From a virus, in IMG/VR virus record IMGVR_UViG_3300017762_000011, positions 1 to 44,421 of that record: a DNA stretch of 44,421 nucleotides; one strand, 5' to 3'. The notes beneath the pieces were generated by a model. The model was not told the origin of the DNA. It saw only the letters and a program-made list of their open reading frames with translations, and did not search any database. Shown piece after piece: positions 29,857-37,212 of the stretch (the first letter of the stretch is position 1; the number at the start of each line of letters is the position of its first letter). A program made the translations under genes and the position numbers.

Positions 29857-30255
29857 TTAGCTTTTATTAAAGATATCTTCTAAAGACTTTTTCATTTCTT
29901 TTACTGATCCTAGATATCCAGAATCACGAGTTAATTTCCCTGCTCTTCCAGTTAGACTCTTTCCATTTTCTAACCTCTCTAAAGTTTTTTCGTAGAAGTC
30001 TTGAATCATGGGATCAATTTCAGTCATAGTCATGATATGATCACGCTTAATAATAAACATGTTATCAAACGAGGCGCTGATCCATTCACTAAAAGAAAAA
30101 CCAGATACTTCTAATTGACCTTTCTTTTGTTTTGCAGCTAGAACTTGGAGAGGGTTTTCTAATAATACTTTGTCTTCATCTTCTAAGTAGCAGACTTTAG
30201 ATACTATCTCCTCTCCAGTTGTTAATTTTATTGTTGCATAGAATTCTTCTTCCAT
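29857..30255 (-). CDS. Sm-like family protein beside gp55, fourth paralogue
   Basis: This 132-residue protein opens with EFYATIKLTTGEEIVSKVCYL, matching the TLKTGDRIITEL strand pair of the protein at 15792-16139. The next landmarks also correspond: LLENPLQVLA, FSFSEWISASFDNMFIIKRD and HIMTMTEIDPMIQDFYEKTLE (shown in pieces). A basic C-terminal tail (residues 95-132) is extra. I infer an LSm/Sm-type barrel shared by four proteins in this window. Its position between UvsW and gp55 suggests an early or middle gene. Confidence 0.75.
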   Translation of the reverse strand: MEEEFYATIKLTTGEEIVSKVCYLEDEDKVLLENPLQVLAAKQKKGQLEVSGFSFSEWISASFDNMFIIKRDHIMTMTEIDPMIQDFYEKTLERLENGKSLTGRAGKLTRDSGYLGSVKEMKKSLEDIFNKS

Positions 30256-30257
30256 AT

Positions 30258-31730
30258 TTAACTTGCTCTAAGGTTTACTTTTATTACCTCATACTTAAAA
30301 TTTTCATCATTATAAATGTTGACTCTTTCATTCAAGTGCCGAAGCGTATAATTCTGACCGCCAATGTCATCAGCGATATCGTATAAAGTTGCAATATCTT
30401 TACCTTCACCTTTCCTAAGTACACGACCAATTGATTGGAGGTTACGAATGCGTGACTTACTTGGGGAAGCAAATATAATATTGTGTAATCGTTTAATATT
30501 AATTCCTGTAGAAAAGGTTCCGTAAGAAGCAACAATAACAGCGTTATTTTCCGTCTCGGTAATTTGACGAACAGCTTCTCTATCTTCTACATCAGTACCA
30601 CCATGAACAAAAAATAATTTTCGTTCTGGGTCTATGGTATTATTTATCAACTCATAAAGTGGTTCCCCATGCTTTTCAATATAGTTAAATAGCACTAGGG
30701 TGTTACCCTCAATGTCTTTAACTAGGTTTTTAATAATATTATTTCTTCCTTTATGTTCTACGAGATATTCCATCTCATCATGATATGATTCAAAGTGTTG
30801 CGGAGCATGTTTACACAAAAGTATTTTTATTCTAAACTTAGAGAGATAACCAGATTTGATTAAATCATCTGTTTTAGTTACACGTTCACAATCACCAAAC
30901 AATCCTTCCAACACCCACTTGTGAGTTTTACTCCCGTCTAGGGTTCCAGTAAAACCAAACCTATACTTGGCATTGTGTAGCTTAGTCATGATTCCTGTGA
31001 GGGACTTCGACTTAAATAGGTGTGCCTCATCTCCGATAACACAATCAATATCATCAAAGTATCTTTTTGGAAACTTGTAGATGGATTGCCAGGTTGAAAT
31101 AATGATTGGTTTGTCAGTATTCTTATCTTTGCCTGAATATATCTTATGCACATGATCGTCAGCATTCCACCCGTAATCGTTAAAGTCATTGACCATCTGT
31201 TCTACCAAGGACGTAGTAGGGACGATGATCAGCGTCTTCTTGTTGGTAGCAGTATAGTATCGGACGAGGGAATAAATCATAAGAGACTTCCCAGATCCCG
31301 TAGGAGAAAGAAGTAACTTTCTATTATTTTTTATAGCTTCGTAGACTGCACGATATTGATAGTCGCGAGGTTGAATATCACCACGGACAATTTTATCCAT
31401 GAATGTCTTTACACCAGCAGGAGAAACAAAACCGTTTAGGTCTTCAACATCTCCATACCAATCATTCTTTTCATACTCAACTTTATATTGTCTTTCGTAT
31501 GCCCATGTCTCTAAGTGTTTTCTTAGACCATGATATAATTCACCTGTACCTGGTGAATACAAACGAATAGTTCCGTCCCAGTATTTGTATCTGGGATTCT
31601 TTTTTAAGAACTTAGCTTCAGGAACTTCAAAGGTAAAGTAGTCTGACAGTTCTTGATGAACATGTGGTTCCTTTGAATTAATTGTAATGTAAACTTCGTT
31701 CTTTTTTTTAATACTGAGAGTTGTCATCAT
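30258..31730 (-). CDS. uvsW: Recombination helicase UvsW
   Basis: This 490-residue SF2 helicase unwinds D-loops and R-loops and remodels stalled forks. Walker A is SPTGSGKS at residues 142-149, motif II is GDEAHLF, motif III lies in FGFTGTLDG and motif VI in QSIGRVLRKGEGKD. The N-terminal 120 residues form the DNA-binding domain typical of UvsW. The length matches T4 UvsW (503 residues). The ATG at 31730 overlaps the uvsY stop as ATGATG, and the two recombination proteins are likely cotranslated. Confidence 0.94.
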   Translation of the reverse strand: MMTTLSIKKKNEVYITINSKEPHVHQELSDYFTFEVPEAKFLKKNPRYKYWDGTIRLYSPGTGELYHGLRKHLETWAYERQYKVEYEKNDWYGDVEDLNGFVSPAGVKTFMDKIVRGDIQPRDYQYRAVYEAIKNNRKLLLSPTGSGKSLMIYSLVRYYTATNKKTLIIVPTTSLVEQMVNDFNDYGWNADDHVHKIYSGKDKNTDKPIIISTWQSIYKFPKRYFDDIDCVIGDEAHLFKSKSLTGIMTKLHNAKYRFGFTGTLDGSKTHKWVLEGLFGDCERVTKTDDLIKSGYLSKFRIKILLCKHAPQHFESYHDEMEYLVEHKGRNNIIKNLVKDIEGNTLVLFNYIEKHGEPLYELINNTIDPERKLFFVHGGTDVEDREAVRQITETENNAVIVASYGTFSTGINIKRLHNIIFASPSKSRIRNLQSIGRVLRKGEGKDIATLYDIADDIGGQNYTLRHLNERVNIYNDENFKYEVIKVNLRAS

Positions 31731-32200
31731 TGTCCGTTAACAAATTTCTCCCACTCAATAGCACTCTTGACCTGAAACCCTCTATTAGAAATTTGACGCA
31801 TGACTTGATCTAACCAGTACAACATCTGATCTAGATACTTGATTTTTGCCTCAAGGTTAATGATCTCATCATCACTCTCAAGGTATGTTTTCATTTTCTC
31901 GGAAGTCTTAATGCTTGATCCAAATGGTTTAGCGGCGTAAACTTTAGCGTCTGCCTCTCCAGAGTAATACTCACGCTTTTCCCTAACCAATTTACGGATC
32001 TCAAATTCAAGTGAAGCTTTGATCTGAGAGATGTCAGTGTAATGGTTTAAGTATTTATTATGTTGAAATGGGATGTTAAGAGCTAATTGTCCTAAGTCTG
32101 TGGTATACTGTTTACTCTTGAACTGAAAATCAACTGCAGAATCTTCCGCCCAATCTGCTCTTAACTGTTCAAATTTATTACGAAGAGAATCAAAATTCAT
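31727..32200 (-). CDS. uvsY: Recombination mediator UvsY
   Basis: This 157-residue protein helps UvsX load on single-stranded DNA coated by gp32. The pattern EFEIRKLVREKREYYSGEADAKVY (split: EFEIRKLVREK and REYYSGEADA) and SRGFQVKSAIEWEKF matches T4 UvsY, where YYSG and SRGF are conserved. The rest is helical. The gene order uvsY to uvsW is as in T4. Its start overlaps the tail-tube-like gene by four bases. Confidence 0.9.
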   Translation of the reverse strand: MNFDSLRNKFEQLRADWAEDSAVDFQFKSKQYTTDLGQLALNIPFQHNKYLNHYTDISQIKASLEFEIRKLVREKREYYSGEADAKVYAAKPFGSSIKTSEKMKTYLESDDEIINLEAKIKYLDQMLYWLDQVMRQISNRGFQVKSAIEWEKFVNGQ

Positions 32201-32718
32201 AAAAGTTTCATTGTTTTATCACGAAGGAAGAACTGCTGGTGCTTGAATGTCACCTCCGCAGTAATATATTCCACATCAGTTATTGTAGCATCAAATTGTA
32301 GGTTACTTAAAGATACAGGAAATATATCCCTAAACTCTACAACAAATGCTGGGTTGTATTGTGAAGTAGTGATATGTAATTGTGCGTTAGTATAGATATC
32401 TAATTCATTTGTTGTTCGTTGCATCTGATCTGCATTGCCATTATCTCTCATCCATTTATGAATAGAGTTATAATTAACTAGATCTTCGTCAACAATAAAA
32501 CGCACGACAAAATCCCCGAAGTTAACACCACCGCCAGGTACGATAGGCAAATTCCTAAAAGGACTTGCTACATCAATGGTAGGCATGTTAACATCGGGGA
32601 CATTTGCTGATTGGCAAAAGAAATCTACTCCATCAAACTTCTCTAGTTTAAGGAGATAACCAATAGGGTTTAAGAAGTTCCTATTTCTAGGTTGTTCTTT
32701 ATACCATTCAGCAGACAT
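32197..32718 (-). CDS. Tail-tube-like virion protein (gp19-type fold)
   Basis: This 173-residue protein resembles tail tube and baseplate-tube proteins of T4-like phages: LKLEKFDGVDFFCQSANVPD (N-terminal strand and SANVP), GGVNFGDFVVRFIVDEDLVNY and a strand-rich C-terminus (ITDVEYITAEVTFKHQQFFL). The layout of FxCxSxxxPxxN recalls gp19 (CKSAALPGSN at the other locus). It is preceded by a CATAAATA late promoter and lies next to uvsY, a place where T4 carries baseplate genes. It could be the tube initiator or a baseplate hub component; the exact role is inference. Confidence 0.75.
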   Translation of the reverse strand: MSAEWYKEQPRNRNFLNPIGYLLKLEKFDGVDFFCQSANVPDVNMPTIDVASPFRNLPIVPGGGVNFGDFVVRFIVDEDLVNYNSIHKWMRDNGNADQMQRTTNELDIYTNAQLHITTSQYNPAFVVEFRDIFPVSLSNLQFDATITDVEYITAEVTFKHQQFFLRDKTMKLL

Positions 32719-32739
32719 ATCAACTTCCCAAGCTATAAC

Positions 32740-32747
32740 TATTTATG
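32740..32747 (-). promoter_or_regulatory. Late promoter candidate CATAAATA
   Basis: The minus strand reads CATAAATA, one base from the T4 late octamer, 22 bases before the ATG of the tail-tube-like gene. Confidence 0.7.
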
Positions 32748-32757
32748 GGTTGTTAAA

Positions 32758-33078
32758 TTAACGTTGAAATACTCTTTGAATAGGAACTTGTTTTAATTTA
32801 TCGATAACATCAGACTCGACTCTACTAACAATTTTATCTAACAAGTCTACATCTATGTGCATGAAAGGTGGGATAATACCAAGCAGACGAAGTAAACCAT
32901 CCACAAATAATGCAAGAGTTGTGAATCCTAAGATCATACTAATAACAGTAGCGTCCCGATTATGTTTCGCCATTGAATCTTCGTCTATCTTTCTAGCTTC
33001 ACTAACTGCTTTCTCTACTGCTTGTTCAATCAGTATGTCAATTTCTTCTTTTGTGTAGCTAGTCTGGTTGGTCTTCAT
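32758..33078 (-). CDS. Membrane protein with polar domains
   Basis: This protein is 106 residues from ATG 33078; the frame extends upstream over the previous gene. It has an acidic and basic helix (residues 6-45, with EEIDILIEQAVEKAVSEARK), one transmembrane segment (ATVISMILGFTTLALFVDGLL) and a basic and hydrophobic C-terminus (VSRVESDVIDKLKQVPIQR). It may be an accessory membrane protein or part of a holin-like system, but no hallmark supports a specific claim. A GGAACA lies just before the ATG. It overlaps the preceding gene by 20 bases. Confidence 0.68.
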   Translation of the reverse strand: MKTNQTSYTKEEIDILIEQAVEKAVSEARKIDEDSMAKHNRDATVISMILGFTTLALFVDGLLRLLGIIPPFMHIDVDLLDKIVSRVESDVIDKLKQVPIQRVFQR

Positions 33079-33250
33079 TGTTCCAAAAGTCTTCCCAGTC
33101 TGTGTCTGAGTTTGTAACATCCTTAATATTTTTATTATCTAAGTAAGCTAATTTAATTCCTCTTGATTCTAAAACAATTTTTTTAGCTTCGGTCATTTGT
33201 TTATGATAAAAAACAATTGGTTGTTCATGTAATCCAATATCACCACTCAT
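33059..33250 (-). CDS. Small hypothetical protein
   Basis: This 63-residue protein reads MSGDIGLHEQPIVFYHKQMT, EAKKIVLESRGIKLAYLDNK and an acidic tail DTDWEDFWNNEDQPD. It looks like a small alpha/beta protein with a charged C-terminus. It overlaps its upstream neighbour by 11 bases and its downstream neighbour by 20. I do not recognise it. Confidence 0.68.
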   Translation of the reverse strand: MSGDIGLHEQPIVFYHKQMTEAKKIVLESRGIKLAYLDNKNIKDVTNSDTDWEDFWNNEDQPD

Positions 33251-33422
33251 CTAATTCCTCCTCTTCGTCCCATACTTCATACGGTCCATATTGCATACGT
33301 TTTAATTTTTCAGTCTCTGATCTAAATGATTTTGTTTCTGATATCCAAACAACAAATTTCATTACAATAAAAATTGTTGCTAGTGGAGACAAACATAATA
33401 ATAATATTAATGATTGATTCAT
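33240..33422 (-). CDS. Small membrane protein
   Basis: This 60-residue protein has an N-terminal transmembrane segment (LILLLCLSPLATIFIVMKFVV, residues 5-25), then a charged helix (ETKSFRSETEKLKRM) and an acidic tail (EVWDEEEELDEW). Small proteins of this build follow gene 23 in cyanomyoviruses, as I recall. The ATG overlaps the upstream stop as ATGA. Confidence 0.72.
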   Translation of the reverse strand: MNQSLILLLCLSPLATIFIVMKFVVWISETKSFRSETEKLKRMQYGPYEVWDEEEELDEW

Positions 33423-33595
33423 TGACTATATTCGTTTATGATATCTAATACCTTATCTAGGGAATTATGAGCACCGTCATACCACTGACCTGTCTGACCT
33501 GTTAGACTAGAACTAGTATCTTTATCATACAATTCAGTTTTTAATTTATATACCTTTGCAAGCATGTCTGTTTTACGTAAGCTACCACGAGGCAT
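33419..33595 (-). CDS. Small conserved-looking late gene after gp23
   Basis: A 58-residue frame reads MPRGSLRKTDMLAKVYKLKT, ELYDKDTSSSLTGQTGQWYD and GAHNSLDKVLDIINEYSQ. Helices with a polar linker suggest a small scaffold- or DNA-associated protein. Its ATG is 23 bases after the TTAAATA late-type motif, and its stop overlaps the next ATG. I recall a similar protein, with MPRxSLRKTDM at its start, in marine relatives. Function unknown. Confidence 0.7.
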   Translation of the reverse strand: MPRGSLRKTDMLAKVYKLKTELYDKDTSSSLTGQTGQWYDGAHNSLDKVLDIINEYSQ

Positions 33596-33617
33596 AATAA
33601 TTAATCGATACTACTCC

Positions 33618-33624
33618 TATTTAA
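33618..33624 (-). promoter_or_regulatory. Late promoter candidate TTAAATA
   Basis: The minus strand reads CTTAAATA with AGGAG directly after it, 23 bases before the 58-residue gene and directly after the terminator of gp23. Confidence 0.5.
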
Positions 33625-33626
33625 GC

Positions 33627-33654
33627 ATAAAAAAAGGGACCCCGTAGGGTCCCT
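33627..33654 (-). terminator. Rho-independent terminator after the major capsid gene
   Basis: On the minus strand AGGGACCC and GGGTCCCT form an 8-base-pair stem with a 4-base loop, followed by a long T-run. It lies 21 bases after the gp23 stop codon. Confidence 0.9.
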
Positions 33655-33674
33655 GTGTTGATTTCGTAACCGTA

Positions 33675-35099
33675 TCAGGTGAGGTTCGCAACGCGAACAC
33701 GTCTGTAATACTGGTTGCGGTTGTGTGTAAGTGCCTCGGCATCAGGTGTGCCGTTGCTCTGTACAACGAATGGGTTAGCAACCATACCGTAGCGTGTCTT
33801 GAAGCCAATCTTGGGCTGGAAGGTGCTAGGGTCAATGCTTCTGAGCATTTGTAGGGGAACGTATGGGCAGTAGAACAGTCCACTGTCATAAGGTGAAGAA
33901 CCCTTATAACCAACTACGTAGTAGTGGGTGTTAGAAACGTTAGCAGAGTAAGGATCAACAAAGACCTTAATGCGTCCGTTCATTGTACCTACAAGTAGGT
34001 TACCTGTGTCATCAACTTCACCGATGGAAGGACCACCAGCGCCGCTTAGACCTGAGGAATAGTCGAGTGTGCCAGACATGGCAAGAGCAGAAGCTACATC
34101 AGCAGAAGTGATGATGAAGTTGCCCTTTCCTCTACGAGTTTGCTGCGCGATAGCGTTAGCATCTCTTTCAATCTGGAACATAAGTCCCTTGAATTTCTCA
34201 ACAGACCATCTGCCGTTGCTGTCAACGTCGAGGTCAAATACGCCAGCGTTAGCAACGTTGTTCTGTGCGCCAGACTTAGCGACAGTGTAAACGGTTCTAA
34301 CAACTTCACGGTTGATTTCAGCAAGGATCTCACTAGACAGTAAGTTAGCAAGTTCCTGCTCAGCATCAAGACCATGAATTGCTTTCAAGTCTTGAGCAAG
34401 TTCTAGAGTGTATTCTGCTTTCAAAGCACGAGTCTTTGCAGTAACAGAAGTCTTCTCGATGCTGAAGCTCATCTCGTTGAATAGGGTTGAACCCGATCCT
34501 AGTGCTTCTGCATCTTCTCTAGCGATGTTGCCTGCTTGGCGCTCGTAGTTAGCAGCAGTTGTGCCGCCGCCTGTAGCGTCGTTAAGCAGTGCAGGGTTAG
34601 CATCAGTTGCACCACCGTCTCCAAGAGGAGAAACGGGGTCGTTGTATGCTGCAGGACCCTGTGAGTTACCAGAGAAGTTGGTGTCAGGCTCGTTGTAGAG
34701 TGCTTCTGAACCAGCGCGTAGTGCAGCGCCATTCTCTTGATAATGTGACTTCATAGCAAAGATTAGTCCAGTAGGACCGCTCATTGGTTGAACGCCACAG
34801 ATGTCGTATGCTACCAAGTTAGGCATGGCACGACGGATTAGGGAGATCATTACAGGATCGAAACCTGCAAGTCCACCAGTTTGAGTACCGAGACCGCTAC
34901 CAGATAGTGCGTTTGTACCGATAGCACCAACAGTGTTGGATGCTTCGTTGATCATACCACGCTCTTCACGTAGTTGTGATTCTGTGTTTTCTAACAGAAC
35001 AGCGGTAACAGCCTTTCTATAATTGTCTTTGATGGCAACAGAGCCTTCATGACCTAGAACAGGTGCCCACTTTTCGGTTAGAGCTTTTGAGTTAAACAT
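33675..35099 (-). CDS. gp23: Major capsid protein gp23
   Basis: This 474-residue protein is the T4-type major head subunit with an HK97 fold. The N-terminal propeptide, about 65 residues ending near the GAIGTNAL region, would be cleaved by gp21. The conserved block GFDPVMISLIRRAMPNLVAYDICGVQPMSGPTGLIF (in parts: DPVMISLIRRAMPNLVA, YDICGVQPMSGPTGLIF) and SFSIEKTSVTAKTRALKAEYT are diagnostic. The length is slightly below T4 gp23 (521 residues), which suits marine relatives. A strong terminator follows. The start is 25 bases after a CATAAATT motif that is one base from the CATAAATA form. Confidence 0.97.
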   Translation of the reverse strand: MFNSKALTEKWAPVLGHEGSVAIKDNYRKAVTAVLLENTESQLREERGMINEASNTVGAIGTNALSGSGLGTQTGGLAGFDPVMISLIRRAMPNLVAYDICGVQPMSGPTGLIFAMKSHYQENGAALRAGSEALYNEPDTNFSGNSQGPAAYNDPVSPLGDGGATDANPALLNDATGGGTTAANYERQAGNIAREDAEALGSGSTLFNEMSFSIEKTSVTAKTRALKAEYTLELAQDLKAIHGLDAEQELANLLSSEILAEINREVVRTVYTVAKSGAQNNVANAGVFDLDVDSNGRWSVEKFKGLMFQIERDANAIAQQTRRGKGNFIITSADVASALAMSGTLDYSSGLSGAGGPSIGEVDDTGNLLVGTMNGRIKVFVDPYSANVSNTHYYVVGYKGSSPYDSGLFYCPYVPLQMLRSIDPSTFQPKIGFKTRYGMVANPFVVQSNGTPDAEALTHNRNQYYRRVRVANLT

Positions 35100-35123
35100 T
35101 TTGTTTAATTGCTCCGAATTAAA

Positions 35124-35131
35124 AATTTATG
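35124..35131 (-). promoter_or_regulatory. Degenerate late promoter candidate CATAAATT before gp23
   Basis: The minus strand reads CATAAATT 25 bases before the gp23 ATG. It differs from the T4 octamer at the first and last positions, and the gene is certainly late, so this is the best candidate in the spacer. Confidence 0.45.
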
Positions 35132-35143
35132 GGTTAGTTATTA

Positions 35144-36301
35144 TCAGGATTTCCAGTGGTTGAGTGCGGTAAGGTATTGTGCCATTGCTGGTGTTACCTC
35201 TGCGTTCTCTCCTTCTACTGGAGTTTCGTCTGCAACTTCACTTTGAGTTACAGTTGCTTCCTTGAAATAGGACTCCTTAATGGTTTTCACCTTCTTGGAG
35301 AACTCTTCCTCGGTAGTAAACTCAACACCCTCAGAGAGTGCAGCGAGTTTGTCCTTCTGAGTATCTGCAAGTCCTTCTGAAACAGTGTTCAGAATATTGA
35401 GTTTGGCAGTCTCGTTAAGACGTTTTTGTAATTTCACATTAGCTTTGACCTGTTCGTCAAGGCGCTCTTCCATTTCACGAATAGAGTCAGCCATACCTTC
35501 TACCACGTCAACTTTCTCGTCGGGGATAGCGATATAGTGCTCTTCAAAGAGACCCTTCAGACCTGCGATGAAGTCTTCAGTAATCTCATTTCTGATTCCA
35601 CGGTCCACAGCAACTTGGTTTTGCTCCATCCATGTACCGATGGCGTAGTTCACAGTGCCGTTAACTTCTTCGGATAGTTCTGCCTTAGCGGCATCTACTT
35701 GCTTATCCAATTCAGTGGCAAAGTGTTCTACAAGCTTGTCATACTCTTCAGAAATTTTTGCTTTAACGGCAGCTTCAAAGATTGTCTTTGCCTTTTCAGC
35801 AAACTCTTCTGAGAGTTCTGTGCCCTCTACTAGGGCAGCAACGTCAGCGGAAACATCAAGTTCCTCAAACGAAGGTTTGATAGGATAACCAACAGGACCA
35901 CCTACCTTGGTTCCATATGCAACTTCAGCACCAACTGAAGGGGCAGCATCAGGAGAGTCGCCTGCACGCTGTTGAGGATCACCCGATACTTGAGAGATGG
36001 GTGCAGCGGCTTTAGCGCCAGGATTTTCTTCGCCGTCATCGTCGTCTTCGTTAGGAGCAGTCGATGTACCACCAAGATCAGTTACTGACTGACCTGCTGG
36101 AGCAGCAGAAGGGTCTACTTTTGGTTGGGGATCTTTGCCGCTACCAGAACTAGTCTGTGCGTCAGAGACCTGAGTGGGTTCACTACCAGTGCCAGGGATA
36201 ACAGTTGCAGAAACAGTAGGCATTGGATCTGCCGCGTTCTCTACGATCACCTTTTGCTCGGTAACGAATTCCTCAAACTTTTCGTTAAGCTTGTCTGACA
36301 T
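35144..36301 (-). CDS. gp22: Prohead core scaffold gp22
   Basis: This 385-residue protein is the internal scaffold around which gp23 assembles; gp21 later digests it. The first 130 residues are disordered, rich in Pro, Ala, Gly and Asp, and the remainder is long, charged and helical (EEYDKLVEHFATELDKQVDA and a later EMEERLDEQVKANVKLQKRL). This composition is typical of phage scaffolds. The gene is at the expected place between 21 and 23. A perfect TATAAATA late promoter sits 41 bases upstream. Confidence 0.88.
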   Translation of the reverse strand: MSDKLNEKFEEFVTEQKVIVENAADPMPTVSATVIPGTGSEPTQVSDAQTSSGSGKDPQPKVDPSAAPAGQSVTDLGGTSTAPNEDDDDGEENPGAKAAAPISQVSGDPQQRAGDSPDAAPSVGAEVAYGTKVGGPVGYPIKPSFEELDVSADVAALVEGTELSEEFAEKAKTIFEAAVKAKISEEYDKLVEHFATELDKQVDAAKAELSEEVNGTVNYAIGTWMEQNQVAVDRGIRNEITEDFIAGLKGLFEEHYIAIPDEKVDVVEGMADSIREMEERLDEQVKANVKLQKRLNETAKLNILNTVSEGLADTQKDKLAALSEGVEFTTEEEFSKKVKTIKESYFKEATVTQSEVADETPVEGENAEVTPAMAQYLTALNHWKS

Positions 36302-36341
36302 TTGAGTTTACCTCGTAATTTCCGTATTATTAATCTAAGTT

Positions 36342-36349
36342 TATTTATA
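36342..36349 (-). promoter_or_regulatory. T4-type late promoter TATAAATA
   Basis: The minus strand reads TATAAATA, a perfect T4 late octamer, 41 bases before the gp22 ATG and next to the gp21 stop codon. Confidence 0.85.
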
Positions 36350-36352
36350 GAA

Positions 36353-36997
36353 TCAAAGATTTGAGAGGAAATGCTCAAACACTTTGAGCGTTTTCTCTTC
36401 CATGGAGCGGCGGTTAGCACCTTCCATGTATCTCTGGTATTTAGCAACTTCTCTTTCTTTTAAAAGACCGTTGTCCCATACCCATTCTTTACCTTCCATG
36501 ATTCCATTTACAAAAGCATCAGGTGCGGAAGGATCTGCTACAATATCTGCAGCAGTTGTAAGCATGAAGTCATCTGCAACAACGTTGCAGTCTTCACTTC
36601 TTTGAATGCTTCCCATACCACGAGAGGAAACACCTAACTGAACTCCTTCGCCAAGTAGATTCTTAGCGATGTTACCCATTGGGGTATCTAAAATTTGTGC
36701 CTTTCCAATAAAGTTATTACCCTCTGCTTTGAGAGAAATAATTCTATGCGACACTCTATCGAGATTGATGGTAGGACCATCTGGATGACCGAGTTCACCT
36801 AAAGCACGCTTAGATTGTACGTACTCTTCATTGTATCTCTTGACCTCTCGCTCAAGAACACTATAAGGATACATACGACCATTGCGGTTCTTTAGTTCTG
36901 ATTGAAGGAAGACACCTTCAATATACAGAAGTTTTTTTCCGTTTTTCTCCTCAGTAAGGAGTTTAACGTTTTCAATCGTTTCCGTTATCAGTTTCAT
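36353..36997 (-). CDS. gp21: Prohead protease gp21
   Basis: This 214-residue serine protease cleaves scaffold, core and capsid proteins during head maturation. The catalytic histidine lies in ALGELGHPDGPTINLDRVSH and the serine in LGVSSRGMGSI, as in T4 gp21. The N-terminus MKLITETIENVKLLTEE is typical of the family, so the ATG at 36997 is chosen over an upstream TTG that would extend into the previous gene. Length matches T4 gp21 (212 residues). It overlaps the core-protein gene by 26 bases. Confidence 0.94.
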   Translation of the reverse strand: MKLITETIENVKLLTEEKNGKKLLYIEGVFLQSELKNRNGRMYPYSVLEREVKRYNEEYVQSKRALGELGHPDGPTINLDRVSHRIISLKAEGNNFIGKAQILDTPMGNIAKNLLGEGVQLGVSSRGMGSIQRSEDCNVVADDFMLTTAADIVADPSAPDAFVNGIMEGKEWVWDNGLLKEREVAKYQRYMEGANRRSMEEKTLKVFEHFLSNL

Positions 36998-37193
36998 CGG
37001 GTTCTTCCGTTTCGGTAGGTTCGTCAAAGAATGTATTTGCTACCACTTTTTTGTAACCTGCCATAGCTTCGGAAGCTTTGGAAAATAACATGTCATGGAT
37101 AGCATCGATCGCAGATGCTCTTTGATTATCATTGATTTTTCCAACGATATCTACAGCACCTACTTCGTTATTAACTTCAGTGTTTTCAGGCAT
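36972..37193 (-). CDS. Prohead core protein, gp67/gp68-like position
   Basis: This 73-residue protein lies between portal gp20 and protease gp21, where T4 carries core genes 67 and 68. It is acidic, with a short middle helix (QRASAIDAIHDMLFSKASEAM) and an acidic tail (TETEEPDETDNGND). The position and acidity support a core role, but homology to gp67 or gp68 is not visible by eye. An AATAAATA late-type motif lies 21 bases upstream. Confidence 0.7.
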   Translation of the reverse strand: MPENTEVNNEVGAVDIVGKINDNQRASAIDAIHDMLFSKASEAMAGYKKVVANTFFDEPTETEEPDETDNGND

Positions 37194-37212
37194 AATAATG
37201 ATTCAGTATATT

